A stretch of DNA of 64,000 nucleotides from Gordonia jinghuaiqii (GTDB taxonomy: Bacteria > Actinomycetota > Actinomycetes > Mycobacteriales > Mycobacteriaceae). The stretch spans positions 4,836,001 through 4,900,000 of the forward strand of contig NZ_CP059491.1 in the NCBI RefSeq assembly GCF_014041935.1, given 5' to 3'. Shown here piece by piece: positions 7,872 through 15,957 of the stretch (the first letter of the stretch is position 1; every line of letters starts with the position of its first letter). The notes under the pieces were generated by a model that did no database searches, was not told the origin of the DNA, and saw only the letters and a program-made list of their open reading frames with translations. The position numbers and the translations under genes are program-made.

Positions 7872-8579
7872 ATGGGTGTCATCTATCTCGTCCGGCACGG
7901 CCAGGCGAACGCGTCGGCCTACGGCGTCGCCGACGCCGCCGACGACCTGACGAACGGGCCCGGTGGTCTGACCACGACGGGCAGCACACAGGCAGCACTC
8001 ACCGGCGGATTCCTCGCAGGACAGGTCGATGCGTTCACCGATGCCGTCAGCGGAGACCTCCCGCGGCAGTCCCAGACGTTGAGCGGCGTGCTCGGCACAT
8101 TCGAGGAACGACCACACCCCCGGGTCGACCCGGGCTGGAACGAGTACTCCCTCCCCGCCCTCGTCGGTCACGCGTCCGCTGAGATGTACCACGACAACCG
8201 TCGCTATCAGGAGCAGCTGGACAAGGGCCTGGCCGCCTGGATCGCGGCAGGAGAGCACGACGCCGCCCCCGGACTCGACGGCGGTCCCGCCGAGAGCTAC
8301 CCACAGTTCAAGGCGCGTGTCGCCGACGCCGCCGCACGAGCGGCCGCGCTGGCCGGGTCGGGACAGACAGTTCTCGTGGTGTCCTCGGCCGGCACCATCA
8401 CCCAGTTGATCGCCCAGCTGTGGGGCGTCCCAGACGAGAACTGGCCCGCGATGGCCCGCACGATGGTCAACGCCTCGATCACCAAGCTCATCGTCGGCCG
8501 AACCGGGGTCTCGGTGGTGTCCTTCAACGAGCACGGTCACCTGTCCGATCGCGACGGCGGGGTCGCCACCGTCCGCTGA
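7872..8579 (+). CDS. Histidine phosphatase (phosphoglycerate-mutase-like) family protein
   Basis: 235 aa. The N-terminal VRHGQAN carries the RHG catalytic motif at residues 8-10, in which the histidine is transiently phosphorylated. Other branch-1 features include a later Glu (about residue 97) and a second catalytic His region (VLVVSSAGTITQLIAQLWG), where the usual SHG appears as SSAG; the missing second histidine is unusual and may lower activity. AAGGTG precedes the ATG. Its stop directly abuts the stop of the convergent SDR gene. Confidence 0.75.
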   Translation: MGVIYLVRHGQANASAYGVADAADDLTNGPGGLTTTGSTQAALTGGFLAGQVDAFTDAVSGDLPRQSQTLSGVLGTFEERPHPRVDPGWNEYSLPALVGHASAEMYHDNRRYQEQLDKGLAAWIAAGEHDAAPGLDGGPAESYPQFKARVADAAARAAALAGSGQTVLVVSSAGTITQLIAQLWGVPDENWPAMARTMVNASITKLIVGRTGVSVVSFNEHGHLSDRDGGVATVR

Positions 8580-9326
8580 TCACGCCCGGTGCAGGTTCTC
8601 CCCCGGCCGGGTGATCACGATGTTCGGCAACACCGCGAACCGCGACAGCTGTGTGACCGAATGCGCCACCACGGCAACGTCGTCGGCCGTGATCATCTCC
8701 TCCGCCGGCAGTGTGTCCTTCAGCCAGTCGGTCATGTCCGTGTTCACATAACCCGGCGCGATGGTCGTGGCGCTCACACCGTTCACCGACTCCTCGAGAT
8801 TGAACGTCTCACACAGGGAGATCAGCGCAGCCTTGGTCGCACCGTAGGCCGACAGCTCGGGCTCCGGATAGACCCCCGTGATCGATGCCACCGCAATGAC
8901 TTTCGCGGCGCCGTACACATCGGCCGTGGCACGCAGGGTGGGCAGGGCCGCCTGGAGCAGAACGTAGGGCGCGCGCACGTTGACCTCGTAGAGACGGTCG
9001 AAGCGCTTCACCGGCAGATCGGCGACCGCCCCCTTTGAACCCATCCCGGCATTGATGATCAACGCGTCGCACCGTCCGAAGACCTCCGCGTGTGCGCCGG
9101 CCAGCGCGATGATCGCCTCGGCGTCGGTCATGTCCGCGGGGACGACCTCCACGCGGCCGGCTCCACGTTCGCGAAGTCCCGCGGCCTTCTTCTCGAGAGC
9201 TTCCCGCCCGCGCGCACTGATGGTCAGGTCCCAGCCGTCGGCAGCGAACCGATCGGCGATGGCCGCGCCGATTCCTCGTGACGCGCCGGTCACCAGAGCT
9301 GCCCTGTTGTTCGTCGACTTACTCAA
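8580..9326 (-). CDS. Short-chain dehydrogenase/reductase
   Basis: 248-aa classical SDR. The NAD(P)-binding motif TGASRGIG is near residue 11 and the catalytic YGATK is near 153. The start is a TTG with AGGGGA eight bases upstream. The frame is open further upstream, but that extension is not protein-like and overlaps the preceding gene. It is the third gene of a leftward set with an acyl-CoA dehydrogenase and an aminoglycoside-phosphotransferase-like protein, which points to fatty acid or side-chain metabolism. Confidence 0.82.
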   Translation of the reverse strand: MSKSTNNRAALVTGASRGIGAAIADRFAADGWDLTISARGREALEKKAAGLRERGAGRVEVVPADMTDAEAIIALAGAHAEVFGRCDALIINAGMGSKGAVADLPVKRFDRLYEVNVRAPYVLLQAALPTLRATADVYGAAKVIAVASITGVYPEPELSAYGATKAALISLCETFNLEESVNGVSATTIAPGYVNTDMTDWLKDTLPAEEMITADDVAVVAHSVTQLSRFAVLPNIVITRPGENLHRA

Positions 9327-9357
9327 TTGAATTGTCCCCTGGTCGTTTCGACGCTGA

Positions 9358-10374
9358 TCAGCTGATGTGGCGCAGTCCGTCGGCGATGAAGGCCGCGGTG
9401 GCTTCCCCGGCTCGTTCGGCGCCGTCGCCCGACGAGGCACCCGAGAGGGCCCGGTAGGTGATGCCCTCGGCGATGACGCCGAGCTTCAGGTTCGCCAACC
9501 CCAGATAGAAATCCCAGTCCCCGAGATCAGAACCCGTTGCGATCGAGTACTTCTGGGCGATCTCGTCCACGGACGGGTAGCGGTCGCTGGTCCACGCCGC
9601 GGAGAATCCGAGCACCTGGTCGAAGGCGCCGGTGCGATACACACACATCAGCGCCACATCGGTGAGCGGGTCACCGAGGGTCGACATCTCCCAGTCGACC
9701 ACCGCGGCGATCTTTGTCGGGTCATCGGCGTCGATGATGGTGTTGTCCACGCGGAAGTCCCCGTGCACCACCGATTCCCGCGTCTGCTCGGGGACTCGCG
9801 CAGAGAGCGCCTCCACGAGGCGTTCGACGTCGGGCAGTTCGCGGGTCTTCACGTGACCCCACTGGCGTGCCCAGAGTTTGACCTGGCGTGCGGCGAAGCC
9901 TGCCGGCCGGCCGAACCCGCCGAGCCCGACCGCGAGGTGGTCGACGGCGTGCAGGTCGGCGAGGGTCTGCACGAGCGCGTCGAGGTTACCTGCGACGTCG
10001 TCGTCGGAGTAGGCGTCGAGGTCGTGCGCGGTGCGGACGACCCGGCCGTCGACGAACTCGACCACGGTGCACGGGGCGCCGATGATCGACCCGTCGGAGT
10101 CGAAGGCGATGGTCCGCGCGACAGGCACAGCGGTGGACTGCAGAGCACTGGTCACAGCCCACTCGCGACCCATGTCGTGCGCCGAGGGGGTGAGACCACC
10201 TGTCGGCGGACGCCGTGCCACCCAGGTGCTCTCACCGTCGGTGACCGTGTAGGTCAGGTTGGATTTGCCGCCGCTGATGAGACTTATCGAGAGGTCACCG
10301 GCGGGTTCGACGCCGTTGTCGACGAGTAAGCGGCGCAGGCGATCTCCGTCTAGTGCGGATTCCACCGACGTCAT
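9358..10374 (-). CDS. Phosphotransferase (APH/ACAD10-like) family protein
   Basis: 338 aa with a kinase-like fold. The catalytic loop HGDFRVDN and the metal-binding DWE are both present (about residues 200-225). These proteins are paired with acyl-CoA dehydrogenases in mycobacteria (FadE36-like) and fused to one in human ACAD10 and ACAD11, where the pair handles 4-hydroxy fatty acids by phosphorylation. The start overlaps the dehydrogenase stop as ATGA, so the same partnership is likely here. Antibiotic resistance is unlikely in this context. Confidence 0.82.
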   Translation of the reverse strand: MTSVESALDGDRLRRLLVDNGVEPAGDLSISLISGGKSNLTYTVTDGESTWVARRPPTGGLTPSAHDMGREWAVTSALQSTAVPVARTIAFDSDGSIIGAPCTVVEFVDGRVVRTAHDLDAYSDDDVAGNLDALVQTLADLHAVDHLAVGLGGFGRPAGFAARQVKLWARQWGHVKTRELPDVERLVEALSARVPEQTRESVVHGDFRVDNTIIDADDPTKIAAVVDWEMSTLGDPLTDVALMCVYRTGAFDQVLGFSAAWTSDRYPSVDEIAQKYSIATGSDLGDWDFYLGLANLKLGVIAEGITYRALSGASSGDGAERAGEATAAFIADGLRHIS

Positions 10375-11603
10375 TTCGCACCCGCCGCGGCCTGTGCCTC
10401 CAGCGCCTGCTGCGCCTTCTTGGCCCGCCCGACGGCGCGCCGTGCGATCGCCCAGCGGTGGACCTCGGACGGGCCGTCGTAGATGCGGAACGGTCGCAGC
10501 TCCTGCGACAGTCGTGCGAGCGGGAGATCGGCGGAGACACCGAGGCCGCCACACATCTGGATGCTCCGGTCGGCGATACGCGAGTATGCCTCGGCGGCGA
10601 AGGTCTTGGCGATCGACGTCTCGTCGGAGGCGTGGTTGCCGAGATCGAGTTCGTGGCATGCCTTGAGCAGCAGCGCGCGGGTGGCGGCCAGGTCGATCTC
10701 GTTGTCGGCGACGAGCTGCTGGATCATGCCGAGATCGCCGAGGCGACCGCCGAATCCCTCACGGCGCGAGACGTAGTCGACGGCCACGTCCTGGCAGCGT
10801 TTGGCCGAACCGAGCCACCTCATCACGTGGGTCATCCGCGCGGGTCCGAGCCGCACCTGGGCATAGCGGTAGCCCTCGTCGACCTCGCCGAGGATGTCCT
10901 CGTCGGGAACGAACAGGTCGGTGAAGCTCATCTCGCAGTGGCCGCCGATCATGGCCTTGTCGATCGTGTTGATGTGCCGCCCGACGGTGAGCCCGGGCGC
11001 GTCGGCGGGCGCGAGGAACATCGTGGCACCGCCGCGGTCGCCGGGCGCGCCGGAGGTCCGGGCCATGATGATGAAGAAGCCCGCCCCGTCGGCGCCGGTG
11101 ATGAAGTGCTTCTCGCCGTTGATCTTCCAGCCACCGTCGACGCGCACGGCCTCGGTCCGGAGTGCATTGGGGTCCGAACCCGCACCCGGCGCAGGCTCGG
11201 TCATCGCGAACCCGGAGCGGACCTCGCCCGTCGCGAGCGGAGCGAGGTACTTCTGGCGCTGCTCCTCGCTCGCGATGTGCGCGAGCATGTGCACGTTGCC
11301 TTCATCCGGTGCGCCGATGTGCAGCGCGATGGGACCGAAGGTCGAGTAGCCCGCCGCTTCGAACACCGGTGCGCGGTCGCACATGTTCAGTCCCAGTCCG
11401 CCGAATTCGACGGGCGCATGCGGGCCGAAGATGCCCTCCGCCTTGGCCTTGGCGTTCATCTCGCGTCGGATGTCGTCACCGCCGGCCGCGGTGATGTCGC
11501 CCGCCGACTCGTCCTCGATCGGCAACACGTAGTCGCGGACGAAGCGTTCGGTCTTGGCGACCACGTCGAGCACCTCGTCGTCGTGGCGAAGTTCAATGGG
11601 CAT
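10371..11603 (-). CDS. Acyl-CoA dehydrogenase (ACAD10/11-like)
   Basis: 410-aa flavoenzyme. The segment FAMTEPAPGAGSDP is the FAD/substrate motif, and RIYDGPSEVHRWAIAR is the C-terminal family motif. The usual catalytic YEG glutamate is replaced by YDG here, as in the ACAD10/11 group. AAGGAGT precedes the ATG. It heads a leftward operon with a coupled kinase-like protein and an SDR, consistent with beta-oxidation-type processing of hydroxylated acyl-CoAs. A TetR operator lies upstream. Confidence 0.87.
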   Translation of the reverse strand: MPIELRHDDEVLDVVAKTERFVRDYVLPIEDESAGDITAAGGDDIRREMNAKAKAEGIFGPHAPVEFGGLGLNMCDRAPVFEAAGYSTFGPIALHIGAPDEGNVHMLAHIASEEQRQKYLAPLATGEVRSGFAMTEPAPGAGSDPNALRTEAVRVDGGWKINGEKHFITGADGAGFFIIMARTSGAPGDRGGATMFLAPADAPGLTVGRHINTIDKAMIGGHCEMSFTDLFVPDEDILGEVDEGYRYAQVRLGPARMTHVMRWLGSAKRCQDVAVDYVSRREGFGGRLGDLGMIQQLVADNEIDLAATRALLLKACHELDLGNHASDETSIAKTFAAEAYSRIADRSIQMCGGLGVSADLPLARLSQELRPFRIYDGPSEVHRWAIARRAVGRAKKAQQALEAQAAAGAK

Positions 11604-11645
11604 CGGTGACTCCTTACACATGGACCGGTGAGGTCTCCCCGGGTT

Positions 11646-11671
11646 CCGCCGACCGAGCGATCGTTCGGCGG
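11646..11671. promoter_or_regulatory. TetR-type operator upstream of the acyl-CoA dehydrogenase operon
   Basis: CCGCCGA and TCGGCGG form perfect 7-bp arms around a nearly palindromic core CCGAGCGATCGTTCGG (11653-11668). It lies between the dehydrogenase start and the end of a TetR gene, the likely binder. Confidence 0.55.
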
Positions 11672-11735
11672 TCCATACCTTGCCAGGCGGTGCGATCCGG
11701 GTCAAGGGCAACCCGACACGGTCGCCCCCGTGCTG

Positions 11736-12383
11736 TCAGCTGGTGCGATGTCCGACCAGCGCGCGGGCCAGCTGGAGGTTGCGCGCGATGAGTTCGTCGG
11801 GACCGAGCAGACCGTCGAGTTTGAACCAGGTGGAGACGCCGACGCACATCGTCGCGACCGCACGCGCGGCATCCTTCGGGTACTCGGTGGTGAAGTCGCC
11901 GGCCTCGACTCCGGCGAACACGATCTCGTCGACCATTCGCTGCTGGCGGTCCCGGTGACCGATGTAGGTGGACTTGTAGGTGTCGTCGAGACTGCGGATC
12001 TCGGTGGAACCGACGAATGCCTGTTCACGCCGGTACATGTGGAATCGCAACAACGACTCGACGACTGCGTCGAACTGTCGCACCGGCTCGGGGCCGGCTT
12101 CGGCGATGGCCGCCTCCGAACGCGCCAGCAGGTCTGTCATCGTCCGCTCCAGCAACCCCTGCAACAGCGACTGCTTCGACGGGTAGTGGTGATAGAGGCC
12201 GGGGACCGACAGGTTGGCGCGCGAGGCGATCTCCCGCACCGACGTGCCGTGATACCCCTGCTCGGCGAAGGCAGCGAGCGCCGCGGCCAACGGGATCGGC
12301 AGTTCGGGCTCGCCGTAGTCGCGCCAGCTCCCGAGTTCCCGCTTCCCCGGTCGGACGTCTGCTTCGCCGGTTCCGCCACTCAT
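11736..12383 (-). CDS. TetR family regulator
   Basis: 215 aa with an N-terminal helix-turn-helix (VREIASRANLSVPGLYHHYP, about residues 46-65) and an all-helical ligand domain. It lies just upstream of the acyl-CoA dehydrogenase operon on the same strand with an operator between, so it probably represses that operon in response to an acyl-CoA. Start choice: TATGTT lies seven bases before this ATG, fitting a leaderless transcript; an ATG four codons earlier is possible. Confidence 0.82.
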   Translation of the reverse strand: MSGGTGEADVRPGKRELGSWRDYGEPELPIPLAAALAAFAEQGYHGTSVREIASRANLSVPGLYHHYPSKQSLLQGLLERTMTDLLARSEAAIAEAGPEPVRQFDAVVESLLRFHMYRREQAFVGSTEIRSLDDTYKSTYIGHRDRQQRMVDEIVFAGVEAGDFTTEYPKDAARAVATMCVGVSTWFKLDGLLGPDELIARNLQLARALVGHRTS

Positions 12384-12390
12384 GGGATCA

Positions 12391-12396
12391 AACATA
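12391..12396 (-). promoter_or_regulatory. Leaderless -10 box of the TetR gene
   Basis: TATGTT on the minus strand, seven bases before the ATG at 12383. This would give the regulator its own promoter within the 28-bp gap to the upstream TetR gene. Confidence 0.45.
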
Positions 12397-12411
12397 TCCC
12401 CACGTGCGGCA

Positions 12412-13113
12412 CTACTCACCATCGCCGTCGCTGTGCGCGCGGCTCTTCTCCAGGATCTCCGCAGGTGAGACGAGTAGGGCGATGCTCAGATCCACCACAT
12501 CGGCCTTGGACAGCGCGACGTCACCTTCGAGCCATGCGGCGAGCAGCCGACTGAGGCCGCCCACCTGATAGTGGGCGACGCCGGCGGCGGCATCGGGACC
12601 GACGTGGACGTCGAGGATGGTCGAGGTGCTCTGCAGTGTGAGGCTCGCGAACAACGCGGTCGACTCCATCCGCTTGGCCGCGATCACCGGGCTCAGCAGG
12701 GCCTGAGAGAACAGGAGGCGGCCCTTGCGGCGGTCGGCGTCGATGAGATCGACGATCGCCGCGACCGCGCCGGCCACCTTGGACCGCATGCTCGCACCCT
12801 CCGAGAACGCGGCGATGCCGGCCTGGGCGATCTCCTCGATGACCTCGTCGTACATGACACCCACGAGCTGGTCGACCGACTCGAAACTCTCGTAGAAGTA
12901 CCGCGCGGTCAGCCCGGCCCGCCGGCAGACACCGCGCACGGTGATCGTGGTGGCGTCGTCTGCGCCGAGCAGGTCGAGGCCGGCGTCTATCAGGGACGTG
13001 CGGCGGCGGGCGACTCGCGTGTCACCGCCCTCGCCGCCGTAGGCCCGGAGCGAGGCTGCCGGGTCGGCCGCGACGCCCGGTCGACTCTCCGGAGTCGATG
13101 ATGCTCGTCCCAT
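12412..13113 (-). CDS. TetR family regulator, divergent from the MpaB-like oxygenase
   Basis: 233 aa. The helix-turn-helix is at about residues 58-80 (VRGVCRRAGLTARYFYESF), where YFYESF replaces the more usual YYHF. It is divergent from the MpaB-like gene, and two inverted repeats occupy the shared 85-bp promoter region, so auto-repression and repression of the oxygenase are likely. Ligand unknown. Confidence 0.82.
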   Translation of the reverse strand: MGRASSTPESRPGVAADPAASLRAYGGEGGDTRVARRRTSLIDAGLDLLGADDATTITVRGVCRRAGLTARYFYESFESVDQLVGVMYDEVIEEIAQAGIAAFSEGASMRSKVAGAVAAIVDLIDADRRKGRLLFSQALLSPVIAAKRMESTALFASLTLQSTSTILDVHVGPDAAAGVAHYQVGGLSRLLAAWLEGDVALSKADVVDLSIALLVSPAEILEKSRAHSDGDGE

Positions 13114-13125
13114 GTTTCCTATCTT

Positions 13126-13149
13126 GACACCCCCGGTGAGTGAGGTGTC
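13126..13149. promoter_or_regulatory. Inverted repeat overlapping a -35 (operator 1)
   Basis: GACACC (13126-13131) and GGTGTC (13144-13149) with a 12-bp spacer. The left arm overlaps a consensus rightward -35, TTGACA (13124-13129), a position suited to blocking RNA polymerase. Confidence 0.5.
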
Positions 13150-13159
13150 TCATGAAACG

Positions 13160-13175
13160 GGAAACAGACGTTTCC
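13160..13175. promoter_or_regulatory. Inverted repeat (operator 2)
   Basis: GGAAAC-AGAC-GTTTCC, perfect 6-bp arms, between operator 1 and the ribosome site of the MpaB-like gene. It falls near the expected transcription start. Confidence 0.5.
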
Positions 13176-13198
13176 TGAATCGCGCGGAGGGGTGTTCG

Positions 13199-14152
13199 AT
13201 GGCAACGGAGCCTATCACCAGTGGAAGTTCGGCCTTGTCGCCGCGACCGTCGGCCGAGGTGAGGGCCGAACTCGAGGAGTTCCTCACCGCCGAGCGTCCG
13301 GACACCGAGTTCCTGCCGTCGGCCGCGCGGATGTCCCGCGCCGAGCTCGACGCCCTCCCCACCATCGATCTCGACCCGCTGGGAGCAGGCGTACTCGCCG
13401 GGGCGGCGAACGTGATCATGCAGCTCAGCCTGCCCGCCGTCGGATACGGCGTGTACGAGAGCCGCGTGGACTCGGGCAACCTGTTCAAACACCCCCTGAA
13501 GCGCGGGCGCACGACGCTGAGCTACCTCGCCGTCGCCGGCCTCGGCAGCGCCAAGGACCGCAAGGCCTATCGCAAGGCGGTCGGCAAGGCCCACGCCCAG
13601 GTCCGTTCGACGCCCGAGAGCCCGGTCGAGTACAACGCCTTCGACCCGAACCTCCAGCTGTGGGTGGCGGCCTGCCTGTACCGCGGCACCGAGGACATCC
13701 ATCGGATCTTCGGCGGCGTGACCGAGGTGACCGACGCGCGTTACCAGGCCGGCGCGGTCCTCGGAACCACGCTGCAGATGCCCCGCGAGATGTGGCCTGC
13801 CACCCGCGAGGACTTCGAGACCTACTGGAACGAGACGGTCGAGACCCTCGAGATCGATCCCGTCATCCGGAACTACCTGATGCAGATCGCACGTGCGGAG
13901 TTCCTCGGTCCGGTGGTGTCGAAGCTGTTCGGCTGGTACTTCGAGATCAACGCCATCGGCTTTCTGCCGGAGAACTTCCGCCGCAAGATGCGCGTCGAGC
14001 TGTCGCCGTGGCAGGAGTTGTTCTTCGACAAGCACAACGCGGTCCTGCGCGCGTTCATCACCCGCGCACCGAAGTCGGTGCGCGCATTCCCGTTCAATGT
14101 CCTGCTCGCCGACGTCCGCTGGCGTATGCGGACCGGTCGTCCGTTGGTGTGA
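13199..14152 (+). CDS. Oxygenase MpaB/latex-clearing-protein family (DUF2236)
   Basis: 317 aa. The family covers haem-containing oxygenases such as fungal MpaB and rubber oxygenase Lcp. Motifs visible are the GxxxGGTTL-like start of a helix bundle, DPNLQLWVAACLYRG, and a conserved Tyr/Arg-rich helix pair. GGAGGGG lies six bases before the ATG; an in-frame upstream start would cover the operators. The substrate is not predictable. The divergent TetR suggests induction by a hydrophobic ligand. Confidence 0.78.
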   Translation: MATEPITSGSSALSPRPSAEVRAELEEFLTAERPDTEFLPSAARMSRAELDALPTIDLDPLGAGVLAGAANVIMQLSLPAVGYGVYESRVDSGNLFKHPLKRGRTTLSYLAVAGLGSAKDRKAYRKAVGKAHAQVRSTPESPVEYNAFDPNLQLWVAACLYRGTEDIHRIFGGVTEVTDARYQAGAVLGTTLQMPREMWPATREDFETYWNETVETLEIDPVIRNYLMQIARAEFLGPVVSKLFGWYFEINAIGFLPENFRRKMRVELSPWQELFFDKHNAVLRAFITRAPKSVRAFPFNVLLADVRWRMRTGRPLV

Positions 14153-14201
14153 CGCCCGCTGTACGCGTCGAGGGCGTGTCGACACGACCGGTGACCGACC
14201 A

Positions 14202-15482
14202 CTACAGCCGTCGCAACACGTCCCGGTCCAGGTCGGCGACGTCGGTGTGACCGGCCAGGCCCAGGGTGAGGTCCAGCTGGGCGATGATGTCGGCCACCAC
14301 GTCGCGGGCTCCGTCGGCCCCGGCGAGTGCGACGCCGTACATGTGCGGCCGACCGATACACGCCGCGTCGGCACCGAGCGCCAGCGCTTTGAGCACGTCG
14401 GACCCGGTGTAGATGCCGGAGTCGATCAGCACCTTGATCCGGCCGTCGACGACCGGCGCGATGGTGTCGAGGGCGTCGATGGTGCTGATCGCGCCGTCGA
14501 TCTGGCGGCCGCCGTGGTTGGAGACGATGATGCCGTCGACCCCGGCGTCGACGGCTCGGCGTGCGTCGTCGGGATGCAGGACCCCCTTGAGCACGATCGG
14601 CAGTGAGGTGCGATCGCGCAGACCGGCGAGGTCGTCCCAGTCCAGAGACGGCCGCGAGTAGATGTCGAGGAATGTCTGGACCGACGCACGCGGCCGCGGC
14701 GACCTCAGGTTCGACAGGAAGCGCCCCGGGGCGTTGCGGGTGATCGACATCAGTGTGGCGACCGCCCCGAGGGAGATCTCGGGGCGTTCGTCCGACGCCG
14801 CGCGCAGACGCTCGCTCACGATGTCTCCGAACCTGCGGTCGGAGGTGTACTGCGCGATACCCTCGCCGCGCGCGAAGGGCAGCGAACCGAGATTCAGGTC
14901 CTGCGGCCGCCACCCGAGCATCGTGGTGTCGAGTGTGACGACGACGGCGTCGGCGCGGATCGCCTCCGCCCGCGCGAGGAGACTGTCGACCAGGTCGTCG
15001 TCGGTGGACCAGTACAGCTGGAACCAGCGCGGGGCGCCGGCGTCGACGCGGTCCATCTCGGCGGCGACGCTCTCCATCGGCACGCCGGCCTGGTTCGAGA
15101 AGATGTAGGGCACACCGAGTTCCGCGGCCGCACGGCCGACGAGGGCGTCGGCCTCAGGCGCGGCGAGCGAACCCGCACCCACCGGCGCGAACAGCACCGG
15201 AGCCGGGATCCGCCGCCCGAACAGCTCGATCTCGAGGTTCCGCTGCGACACATCGCGCAGGACGCGCGGCACTATCGCCCACCGGTCCAGCGCGGCCCGG
15301 TTCGCCGTCATGGTGCGGCCCTCGCCCGCGCCGCCGGCGATGTAGGCCCAAGCGCGGGATGACATCGCCCGCTTGGCGCGACGTTCCAGTTCCGCGAAAT
15401 CCGTTGGCACGCGGGGCTTTCGACGATGGACCCCGGCCGTGTAGATCTCGTTCTGCCGTGCACGCCCATATCCCGCGGTCAT
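14202..15482 (-). CDS. FMN-dependent alpha-hydroxy-acid oxidase (lactate 2-monooxygenase-like)
   Basis: 426 aa. The TIM-barrel signature SNHGGRQIDG holds the catalytic His-Arg pair, and KGVLHPDDARRAVDAGVDG supplies the FMN-phosphate lysine region. The N-terminal part has the FAPVGAGSLAAPEADAL segment of lactate 2-monooxygenases. The length is that of the monooxygenase/oxidase group. TACGAT five bases before the ATG suggests a leaderless transcript. Exact substrate (lactate, glycolate or mandelate) is undetermined. Confidence 0.85.
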   Translation of the reverse strand: MTAGYGRARQNEIYTAGVHRRKPRVPTDFAELERRAKRAMSSRAWAYIAGGAGEGRTMTANRAALDRWAIVPRVLRDVSQRNLEIELFGRRIPAPVLFAPVGAGSLAAPEADALVGRAAAELGVPYIFSNQAGVPMESVAAEMDRVDAGAPRWFQLYWSTDDDLVDSLLARAEAIRADAVVVTLDTTMLGWRPQDLNLGSLPFARGEGIAQYTSDRRFGDIVSERLRAASDERPEISLGAVATLMSITRNAPGRFLSNLRSPRPRASVQTFLDIYSRPSLDWDDLAGLRDRTSLPIVLKGVLHPDDARRAVDAGVDGIIVSNHGGRQIDGAISTIDALDTIAPVVDGRIKVLIDSGIYTGSDVLKALALGADAACIGRPHMYGVALAGADGARDVVADIIAQLDLTLGLAGHTDVADLDRDVLRRL

Positions 15483-15545
15483 GGGTGGTGATCGTAGCCT
15501 CGACGTGGCCGGATCGCGGCCACGATGGCGCCGAAGGCGAGTCGC

Positions 15546-15839
15546 TCAGCGAGTGGCCAGCGCGGTGACGCCCGCGGCGGCGACGGTCACCGCTGCCACC
15601 GACGGCCACGCACCGATCTTCTTCGCCAGCGGGTGCGATCCGCCGAACGCCGCCAGGTATCCGGCCAGCAGGCCGCCCGCGACGGCGGGGCCCTTCTCGA
15701 CGGCCCACTGGCGGGTACACCACGCACCGGCCGTACCCAGCACCACTCCACCGAGCTCACGTCGCCCGCTGTATCGCGCGACCGCGAAACCGCCCACCAG
15801 ACCGACCGCCACCACGGGCACCGTTGCATCCACAGCCAT
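15546..15839 (-). CDS. Small hydrophobic membrane protein
   Basis: 97 aa, Gly/Ala rich, with two to three likely membrane-spanning stretches (residues about 5-20, 45-65 and 78-95). No catalytic motif is visible and I do not recognise a function. It lies in the same direction as the hydroxy-acid oxidase upstream of it and diverges from the carotenoid operon. Hydrophobic pattern and strong codon bias support a real gene. Confidence 0.6.
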   Translation of the reverse strand: MAVDATVPVVAVGLVGGFAVARYSGRRELGGVVLGTAGAWCTRQWAVEKGPAVAGGLLAGYLAAFGGSHPLAKKIGAWPSVAAVTVAAAGVTALATR

Positions 15840-15957
15840 GAGGCTCAGGGTACCGGCATGTCCCTGCCACCCATCCGGTCGCGCTCACCGCTCCGAACAA
15901 GGGGTATTCGAGCTCCAGCCACGTCTTGACCGCCCCCGGACCCGAAGGGCCCCCGAC

